Shown: positions 6,929-11,769 of the stretch, piece by piece
Layout: every line of letters starts with the position of its first letter
How positions within the stretch are numbered: position 1 is the stretch's first letter
From: JBEKLJ01 sp050010255
Lineage (GTDB): Bacteria; Acidobacteriota; Terriglobia; Bryobacterales; Bryobacteraceae
Length of the DNA stretch: 11,769 nt
Assembly (NCBI GenBank): GCA_050010255.1
Contig: JBEKLJ010000108.1
Location: 1-11,769 of the forward strand
Reading direction: 5' to 3'
The notes under the pieces: generated by a model
What the model was told of the DNA's origin: nothing
Database searches by the model: none
The model's input: only the letters and a program-made list of their open reading frames with translations
Translations under genes and position numbers: made by a program

Positions 6929-7255
6929 TTACCTCCTGGCCACCTCCAGCATGTGGGTCAGGATCTTTTTCATAGCCGTGGTCGGAACGGGCGGCCTGAC
7001 GCAGGGCGGGTCGGGACAAAAGGCCTCCGCCATTGCGTGCACCGCCATCATGTAGCACGGGCCGGTGCTCGCAATAGCCTCCCGGCACAGATCCAGCAGG
7101 TTCCTAGGAATCTCTAACCGTTGCTCCCATTCCTCCGTCCGGCCCGCGATCAACTGCCGTCGCAGAGCCGAATCCACCATTGCGAACCAGAAAACCGCGA
7201 TCACGCGAATCTGATCGTCTTCGGACAGCTGTTCCACTTTCGCCACGTTCCCCAT
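6929..7255 (-). CDS. small protein with FCPDPPC motif, paralog B, unknown function
   Basis: A 108-residue paralog of the gene at 6390-6710, also unrecognised. ATG at 7253-7255 follows AGGAG with a seven-base gap and sits 48 bases after the kinase stop, so it is probably co-transcribed with the kinase. The layout is as in paralog A: LSEDDQIRVIAVFWFAMVDS, LRRQL, IPRNLL near 49-54, GPCY with Cys67, AFCPDPPC with Cys80 and Cys85, and a closing ILTHMLEVA. It has an extra cysteine, Cys57. The region about 29-52 has the spacing D-x-x-L-R-x-x-L followed by an L-x-I-P turn, as in nitrile-hydratase-like leader peptides, but no modification enzyme is nearby. This is probably the ancestral copy, because it lies next to the intact kinase gene. 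A role linked to the kinase is a guess from position only. Confidence 0.8.
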   Translation of the reverse strand: MGNVAKVEQLSEDDQIRVIAVFWFAMVDSALRRQLIAGRTEEWEQRLEIPRNLLDLCREAIASTGPCYMMAVHAMAEAFCPDPPCVRPPVPTTAMKKILTHMLEVARR

Positions 7256-7403
7256 GTGCTCTCTCCTGTTTTAACCAGTTTTCACATCAGCCACTCGAGC
7301 GCATCAGCGCGGCTCGAGAATCTTCTTGGCCGCCGCCAGCTCGCCTGATCCCGGATCGGCGGATTGGCGGAGCTCGAGGTAACGCGCCGCGGCGGCGCGC
7401 GCC
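7247..7403. repeat. duplicated segment, copy 2 (in place at the kinase 3' end)
   Basis: Partner of 6702-6858 at an offset of 545 bases. Here the segment is in its natural setting: the last 33 or so codons of the intact kinase gene, the 48-base gap and the start of small gene B. Confidence 0.9.
7294..7318. other. hairpin spanning the kinase stop codon
   Basis: CTCGAGC and GCTCGAG form a perfect 7-base stem around an 11-base loop, and the kinase TGA (7304-7306) lies in the loop. The same hairpin is kept without change in the duplicated copy at 6749-6773. There is no U-run, so it is not a classical terminator. It may stabilise mRNA ends or modulate coupling to the small gene, or be a by-product of codon composition. 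Confidence 0.4.
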
Positions 7404-10114
7404 TCAGCCGTTCTGCCGAGCGCGCTCGCGAGCACGGCAGATTGATACAACGCGTCGGCGCACAGGCCGGGAGCCTCTTCGTCGGGCGCATGCCAGAGCA
7501 GATTCCGCGTGTCCGCAACGCGTTGGTACAGCGCGGCCGCGCCCGCGGCATCACCCGACAGCGCCAGGGCGCGCGCCAGGTATTCCCGCGGGCGCACCGG
7601 CGGCTCGACCAAGTCCGCCTGCCGGAACTCGGCCACACCGGCCGAGGTCTCGCCACGGGCCATCAGCACCTCGCCCAGTATACGGTGCCGCGCGGCCTGG
7701 TAGATGGCGGCGCCGCCCTCCACGGATGACAGCAGCCGTTCGGCCTCGCCGCTCGATCCGGAGCGGGCCAGCCAGGTGGCGGCTTTGATGATCCGTTGCG
7801 GGCTGCGGTCCAGCTCGAGCGCCCGGGCGGCGGCCGCGCGGGCGGCACGCAAGTCGTGCTGGCGCCAATCCAGGCAGGCCAGCGCCAGCAGCTTGTCGGC
7901 TTGCGGCACGGCCAGCCCGGCGCCGGCATCGAACGCCAGGCCGTCGCGGAGCGACTCGACGGCCTCGCGATAACGTCCCAGCTCGGCCCGCATCGCAGCG
8001 CGGACGATGTAGGACCGGCTGCGCCAGTAGATGTCCGGCGAAGCGCCGAGTGCGACGACGCGGCGATCGGCGTCCGCGTACTTGCCTTCGAGGAACGCCG
8101 AGACGGCCTCCAGGAAGTCCGCCCAGCCGGCCTGCTTCAGCGCCCGCAGGCGAGCGATGGGCCGCGCCGCATCCGGGAACCGCCCCAGCGCGATGTCGGC
8201 CATCGCCAGGTGCGCCTGCACCTGGTAGCGCTCGGGATCCCTCTTCTCGGCCTCGCGGAACTGCTCGAGCGCCTGGTCCTCGCGGCCGACCTGCTCGAGC
8301 GCCAGGCCGCGCAGAAACAGCGGGTAGTAGTCGTTCGGATAGAAGAGCGCGTAAGTACGGAACAGCGCCTCGCCGTTGCGGAAATCGCCGCTATCGATGG
8401 CGTAAAGTGCGCGGATGCGCAGCTCCTCGCGTTTCGAGACCGGACGCGACTCGATGGCGCGCAACGCGCGCTCGTACCAGCGGTAACCCTCACCGAAGCG
8501 GCGCGACTCGACCAGGATGTCGGCCAGCCGCATGCAGGCGAGTGCGAAGTGCGGGTCGATCCGCACGGCCTCGTTCAGTAACACCAACGCATCGTCGGGG
8601 CGGCCCTGGTCCTTGAGTTTCTCGGCGCGCGCGAACAGCTCAAGCGCCTGCCAGGAGTCGGTGGTCGTCTCGTCCGCCCGGCGGTCGGTGAGCAGCATCG
8701 CACTTGAGGACTCGCCGGCGGTCCGCCGGACCCAGTTGCTGCCGTCGTGGACCGCCGCGAGCAGGGCGTTCTTATCGCGGGCCTCGAACTCCCGGTAGCG
8801 GGTCTGGCTGGGCGCCGGGCTATCGCGAATGCTTTCCATGCGCAGCTTGAGCACGTAACCCTGGCCGAACTGCGAGACGTCGCCGGCCACGACCAGAGGC
8901 ACGCCGGCGCGCCAGGCGACCTCGCGCGCGGTGTCGCCGACGGCCTCCGCGCCGGCGGGTTTGACCATGCGCTCGAGCACCTGGCGGACGCGGGAGGAGT
9001 CCACCAGGTTAAAGCGGGCCGACTGGTTCAACTGGCTTCTCAGGATCTCGGTCACCGCGTTCAACTGGGGATCCCCGGTGCGGTTCTCGACGTCGGCGAG
9101 CAGAACAGAAGCGCCCTCGGCGACCGCGGGCGAGCGGGCCGGAAACAAGAGGGCAACCAATGCGGCGGCGACCAGCCCGGCCGCCCCGAGCAGCCAGCGG
9201 CGGTGGCGCCGGGCCGGCGGGTGCGCGAGGCCGGGCGTCATGGTAACCGTGGGCGACTCGCCGCCGTCGCACGCGGGCACAGCCGGCTCAGACAGGCGCT
9301 CGAGATCCGCTACCAGCTCGTCCAAGCTCTGGTAGCGGGCATCCGGCGCCTTCTCCAGCGCCCGGTCGAGGATCGGCTCGATGGCCGGCGGCAGGTCGGG
9401 CCGGCGCAGCCGCAGCGGCGGGTGGCGAACGCTGGTGATCTGATGAGCGATCGCCTCCTCTCGCTCGGCCCGGAACGGTAACTCGCCGGTGGCCAGCTCG
9501 TAGAGCACGATTCCAAACGAGAAGATGTCCGAACGGTGGTCAATCTCATGGCCGCGAAGCTGCTCCGGGGACATGTAGGCTACGGTGCCGAGACGGGTGT
9601 TAGGACGAGTCAGATCGAGCCCGCCACACAGCTTGGCCAGGCCGAAATCCGTCAGCTTGACGATGCCTTCCGAACTCAGCATGACATTGCCGGTCTTCAC
9701 GTCGCGGTGCCAGATACCGTTGCGGTGGGCGTGGGCGAGGCCCTGGGCGATGTCACGCGCGTAGCCGACCACGCGGTCGGGCGGGAGCTGGCGCTGGGAG
9801 GCGGCCAGCCCGCGCAGCAGAGCGCGCAGGGTGCCGCCGGCGAGGTATTCGAGCGCAAGGAACACCTGCTGTCCGTCCTCTTCGACGGCGTAAATGGTGG
9901 CAATGTTGGGATGGCTCAGGCGCGAGGTGGCGCGGGCCTCGTTGAGGAAGCGCTGGCGGGCTTCGGGCGAGGCGAGCAGGTGAGGGGCGAGGAACTTCAA
10001 GGCCACCACGCGGTCGAGCTTGAGGTCGCGGGCTTTGTAGACCACGCCCATGCCGCCTTCGCCCAGCTTCTCCAGGAGCTGGTAGTGAGAGATGCCCTGC
10101 CCCGGCGCCGCCAC
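7304..10114 (-). CDS. membrane-anchored Ser/Thr protein kinase with C-terminal TPR region
   Basis: A Hanks-type (PknB-like) kinase of 936 residues. The cytoplasmic kinase domain (about 11-275) is complete: glycine loop GEGGMGVVYKA (18-28), Lys40 in VALK, helix-C Glu59, HRDVKTGN (136-143, catalytic Asp138), DFG (156-158) and SPE (182-184). A Thr/Pro-rich linker (277-303) leads to one membrane helix at about 308-325. Outside it, residues about 335-430 (SVLLADVENRTGDPQLN, then VVAGDVSQFG) resemble the FlgO/TolB-N-like domain often found in this architecture, and about 485-930 is a series of TPR-type helical repeats. It is likely a sensor whose periplasmic repeats bind an unknown partner. The GTG at 10112-10114 has AAAGGA five bases upstream. 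The small gene B follows at 48 bases. Its last 32 codons are duplicated at 6759-6858. Substrates are unknown. Confidence 0.93.
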   Translation of the reverse strand: MAAPGQGISHYQLLEKLGEGGMGVVYKARDLKLDRVVALKFLAPHLLASPEARQRFLNEARATSRLSHPNIATIYAVEEDGQQVFLALEYLAGGTLRALLRGLAASQRQLPPDRVVGYARDIAQGLAHAHRNGIWHRDVKTGNVMLSSEGIVKLTDFGLAKLCGGLDLTRPNTRLGTVAYMSPEQLRGHEIDHRSDIFSFGIVLYELATGELPFRAEREEAIAHQITSVRHPPLRLRRPDLPPAIEPILDRALEKAPDARYQSLDELVADLERLSEPAVPACDGGESPTVTMTPGLAHPPARRHRRWLLGAAGLVAAALVALLFPARSPAVAEGASVLLADVENRTGDPQLNAVTEILRSQLNQSARFNLVDSSRVRQVLERMVKPAGAEAVGDTAREVAWRAGVPLVVAGDVSQFGQGYVLKLRMESIRDSPAPSQTRYREFEARDKNALLAAVHDGSNWVRRTAGESSSAMLLTDRRADETTTDSWQALELFARAEKLKDQGRPDDALVLLNEAVRIDPHFALACMRLADILVESRRFGEGYRWYERALRAIESRPVSKREELRIRALYAIDSGDFRNGEALFRTYALFYPNDYYPLFLRGLALEQVGREDQALEQFREAEKRDPERYQVQAHLAMADIALGRFPDAARPIARLRALKQAGWADFLEAVSAFLEGKYADADRRVVALGASPDIYWRSRSYIVRAAMRAELGRYREAVESLRDGLAFDAGAGLAVPQADKLLALACLDWRQHDLRAARAAAARALELDRSPQRIIKAATWLARSGSSGEAERLLSSVEGGAAIYQAARHRILGEVLMARGETSAGVAEFRQADLVEPPVRPREYLARALALSGDAAGAAALYQRVADTRNLLWHAPDEEAPGLCADALYQSAVLASALGRTAEARAAAARYLELRQSADPGSGELAAAKKILEPR

Positions 10115-10149
10115 GGAAATCCTTTCGAACCAAGTCGTGGTTCTACAAC

Positions 10150-10155
10150 ATCATA
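10150..10155 (-). promoter_or_regulatory. possible -10 box of the kinase gene
   Basis: The minus strand reads TATGAT about 36 bases before the kinase GTG start, in the 169-base gap after queA. No matching -35 hexamer is visible at 16-18 bases and there is no TGn extension, so this is a weak call. An alternative sigma factor could be involved. Confidence 0.3.
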
Positions 10156-10228
10156 CACTCCGAAGCGGGGGCTTTCCCGTGAATCTTGATAGGGTTCGCC
10201 GTCTGACTGAGCCGCGACCGTCTGAACT

Positions 10229-10275
10229 CCCGCCAGCGGTTCGGGGCTCGGCCTCCTGTCCCCCAACGCGGCGGG
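10229..10275 (-). terminator. GC-rich stem-loop just after queA
   Basis: Eight bases after the queA stop the minus strand can fold CCCGCC-GCG-TT-GGGG against CCCC-AA-CGC-GGCGGG, about 15 pairs with three single-base bulges and a 14-base loop. No U-tract follows, so it could be a non-canonical terminator or a structured 3' end separating queA from the kinase gene. Chance folding in GC-rich DNA is a real alternative. Confidence 0.3.
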
Positions 10276-10283
10276 TTCGGCGT

Positions 10284-11354
10284 TCATAGGATCAACATGC
10301 AGTCTCCGTAGGAGTAGAACCGGTAACGGGATTCTACCGCATGCCGGTAGGCGGCGAGTGCGAGGTCCTTTCCGGCGAACGCGCAAACCAGCAGCAGCAG
10401 GCTCGACCGCGGCAAATGGAAGTTCGTGAGCAGAGCGCCCGTCGCCAGGAACTCGAAGCCGGGGTAAATGTAGAGGTCCGTCTCGCCGCGCCAGGCCGAG
10501 AGGCCCTGCGGCGACCGCACCGCGCTCTCAATCGTCCGCACGCTGGTCGTGCCCACCGCTACCAGCCGCGAGGCCGCCCGCAGCTTGAGAGCGTTCGACT
10601 CGGTGATCTCAAACAGCTCCGGGTGCAGCCGGTGCTCCTCGACCTGAGGCGTGCGGATCGGCTGGAACGTTCCCAGCCCGACGTGCAACGTGACCTGCGC
10701 GATCTCGGCGCCCGCGGCCCGGCACTGCTCGAGGATCTCCGCGGTGAAGTGCAGCCCGGCCGTGGGCGCGGCCACCGAGCCCGGATGCGCCGCGAAGACG
10801 GTCTGATAGCGCTCCCGGTCCAACGGTTCGTCGGGCCGCCGGATGTAGGGCGGCAGCGGCACGTGCCCGATCTGGTTGAACTTCTCCAGCAGGTCGCCTT
10901 CGCAATCGAACCGCAGCGTCCGCTCGCCCCAGAGGCCATGGCCCACGATCTCAGCCTCCAGGCCGCCGTCGAAGCGCACCCGCTCGCCGGTGCGCATCTT
11001 GCGCCCGGGATGGACCAGCGCCTGCCACAGCTTCGGGTCCCCGGCCTGCGGCCGCAACAGAAAGACCTCCACCGTGCCGGTGAGGTGCCGCCGGCGCGCA
11101 GGGTTCTTCTTGCCCACTCGCAGGGCCCGCACCCCGGCGCGGCGGCCATACAGGCGCGAGGGGAACACTTTGGAATCGTTGAGCGCCACGCAGTCTCCGG
11201 GACCGAGGAAGCGCGGGAACTCGCGGAACAGCCGGTCCTCCCAGCCCTGCCGGGCGCGATCGAGGACCAGCATCCGCGAGGCCGCGCGGTCCTCCAGCGG
11301 CCACTGTGCGATCAGCTCTTCGGGAAGGCGATAATCGAAGTCGGAGAGCTGCAT
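10284..11354 (-). CDS. queA: S-adenosylmethionine:tRNA ribosyltransferase-isomerase
   Basis: QueA transfers and isomerises the ribosyl part of S-adenosylmethionine onto 7-aminomethyl-7-deazaguanine at tRNA position 34, giving epoxyqueuosine. The 356-residue product has the N-terminal FDYRLPEELIAQWP, NDSKVFPSRLYG (59-70), ERYQTVFA then PGSVAAPTAGLHFT (191-204), HVGLGTFQPI (224-233), VGTTSVRTIES (267-277), TNFHLPRSSLLLLV (310-323) and RFYSYGDCMLI (345-355), so every family block is intact. An insertion of about 15 residues rich in Arg and Lys (about 72-92) separates RLYGRRAG from VEVFLLR, longer than in E. coli. The ATG at 11352-11354 lacks a clear Shine-Dalgarno. The gene is divergent from tsaD, and heptamer repeats lie directly upstream of its start. 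No other queuosine gene is in the window. Confidence 0.97.
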   Translation of the reverse strand: MQLSDFDYRLPEELIAQWPLEDRAASRMLVLDRARQGWEDRLFREFPRFLGPGDCVALNDSKVFPSRLYGRRAGVRALRVGKKNPARRRHLTGTVEVFLLRPQAGDPKLWQALVHPGRKMRTGERVRFDGGLEAEIVGHGLWGERTLRFDCEGDLLEKFNQIGHVPLPPYIRRPDEPLDRERYQTVFAAHPGSVAAPTAGLHFTAEILEQCRAAGAEIAQVTLHVGLGTFQPIRTPQVEEHRLHPELFEITESNALKLRAASRLVAVGTTSVRTIESAVRSPQGLSAWRGETDLYIYPGFEFLATGALLTNFHLPRSSLLLLVCAFAGKDLALAAYRHAVESRYRFYSYGDCMLIL

Positions 11355-11358
11355 CGAA

Positions 11359-11393
11359 AGCTATCGGCGACCAGCTATCAGCTATTGGCTGAC
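11359..11393. repeat. heptamer tandem repeat upstream of queA
   Basis: Five consecutive 7-base units stay in strict register. The units at 11359, 11373 and 11380 read AGCTATC, AGCTATC and AGCTATT, and those at 11366 and 11387 are divergent. AGCTATCAGC recurs at 6271-6280 in the ffh promoter region. It fills most of the gap between queA and tsaD. Short heptanucleotide tandem repeats are known from intergenic DNA of some bacteria, such as cyanobacteria. Confidence 0.6.
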
Positions 11394-11407
11394 AGCCTGC
11401 GGCTGTC
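11391..11407. other. perfect inverted repeat between queA and tsaD
   Basis: GACAGCC-TGC-GGCTGTC is a perfect 7-base inverted repeat with a 3-base centre, 17 bases before the tsaD start. It could be an operator for the divergent pair or an RNA hairpin in the tsaD leader just ahead of the Shine-Dalgarno. No clear promoter hexamers are visible in this gap for either gene. Confidence 0.55.
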
Positions 11408-11423
11408 TCCCTGAAGGATAACA

Positions 11424-11769
11424 GTGGTCAGAATCTTGGGCATCGAGAGCTCCTGCGACGAGACGGCCGCGGCGGTGGTCCAGGATGGGACTAGCATCCT
11501 GTCCTCGGTGGTCGCCTCGCAGCTCGACACGCACGGCAAGTACGGCGGCGTGGTGCCGGAGCTGGCCTCGCGCGAGCATTTGCGCGCCATAGTTCCCGTG
11601 GTCCGGGAAGCGCTCGAGCTGGCGCGCACGGACCTGGGCAGCATCGGCGCCGTCGCCGCGACCGCGGGCCCGGGGCTGGTCGGCTCGCTGCTGGTCGGCA
11701 TCACCTACGCCAAGGCGCTGTGCCTGGCGCGCAACCTGCCGCTGATCGCGGTCAACCACATCGAAGGCC
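11424..11769 (+). CDS. tsaD: tRNA threonylcarbamoyladenosine transferase TsaD (5' part)
   Basis: TsaD, with TsaB and TsaE, transfers the threonylcarbamoyl group from threonylcarbamoyl-AMP to A37 of ANN-decoding tRNAs, an essential modification. The first 115 residues are in the window. They show the ASKHA-fold start ILGIESSCDETAAAVV, GGVVPELASREH (41-52), AGPGLVGSLLVGITYAK (81-97) and the beginning of the metal site NHIEG, with His111 seen and the partner His115 expected just past the edge. The GTG at 11424-11426 is supported by GAAGGA five bases upstream and by the family's usual N-terminus. The gene diverges from queA across 69 bases. It is cut by the window end, so integrity of the rest is unknown. 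Confidence 0.96.
   Translation, partial: MVRILGIESSCDETAAAVVQDGTSILSSVVASQLDTHGKYGGVVPELASREHLRAIVPVVREALELARTDLGSIGAVAATAGPGLVGSLLVGITYAKALCLARNLPLIAVNHIEG

Noticed and set aside
6390..7403. Insertion sequence or transposon as the cause of the repeat
   Set aside because: No transposase, terminal inverted repeats or target duplications are visible; a simple tandem duplication explains the arrangement.
9997..10386. Minus-strand open frame bridging the queA end, the gap and the kinase start
   Set aside because: Most of it is out of frame over queA and the kinase gene, and the part in the gap has no ribosome binding site or recognisable sequence.
10341..11414. Plus-strand open frame opposite queA running into the queA-tsaD gap
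   Set aside because: queA is certain on the minus strand, and the product is Arg/Gln/Leu-rich without any recognisable motif.

Overview
The window is a GC-rich (roughly two thirds G+C by eye) bacterial chromosome segment. The best guess is an Acidobacteriota genome, probably Bryobacterales/Solibacter-like. The reasons are the gene order ffh-rpsP-khpA-rimM-trmD-rplS-rnhB-(small membrane protein)-lepB, a large Ser/Thr kinase fused to a TPR sensor-type region, a QueA with a long N-terminal insertion, and frequent GTG/TTG starts. This taxonomy is inference from memory of family features and was not tested by a search.

Layout. Everything except the last 350 bases reads on the minus strand. From high to low coordinates: queA (10284-11354); a 936-residue membrane-anchored Ser/Thr kinase with TPRs (7304-10114); two tandem paralogous small proteins of unknown function (6929-7255 and 6390-6710), separated by a dead fragment of the kinase 3' end; then the SRP/ribosome-maturation/secretion cluster ffh (4820-6184), rpsP (4520-4777), khpA (4071-4310), rimM (3504-4031), trmD (2608-3507), rplS (2268-2615), rnhB (1466-2224), a 98-residue two-helix membrane protein (1179-1475) and two tandem lepB genes (325-1113 and 1-312, the latter cut by the window edge). 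On the plus strand, tsaD starts at 11424, diverges from queA across a 69-base gap and runs off the end.

How the genes work together. The ffh-to-lepB block is a conserved translation/secretion cluster. It covers targeting of nascent chains (Ffh), two ribosomal proteins, 16S maturation (RimM), an RNA-binding KH protein (KhpA), tRNA m1G37 methylation (TrmD), RNase HII and signal-peptide cleavage (LepB). Several genes overlap by 4-10 bases (rimM/trmD, trmD/rplS, rnhB/98-aa protein), which points to translational coupling. A good sigma70-type promoter precedes ffh and a second, extended -10 type candidate sits just upstream of khpA. QueA and TsaD both modify tRNA (queuosine and t6A), so the whole window is rich in tRNA/ribosome functions.

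The accessory-looking part is 6390-7403. A segment holding the kinase 3' end plus a small gene was duplicated in tandem with a period of about 545 bases. The noncoding and kinase-tail parts of the copies are about 93% identical by hand alignment, while the two small proteins are only about 48% identical. The small proteins share an FCPDPPC motif and a leader-like region of unknown meaning. Smaller oddities are a 42-base tandem repeat forming a TrmD tail, a shared palindromic decamer in lineage-specific protein insertions, and heptamer repeats with a perfect hairpin between queA and tsaD. No gene-free stretch exceeds 300 bases. The largest gaps are 6185-6389 (ffh promoter), 6711-6928 (repeat and pseudogene), 4311-4519 (khpA promoter, otherwise nothing recognised) and 10115-10283 (stem-loop and a weak -10).
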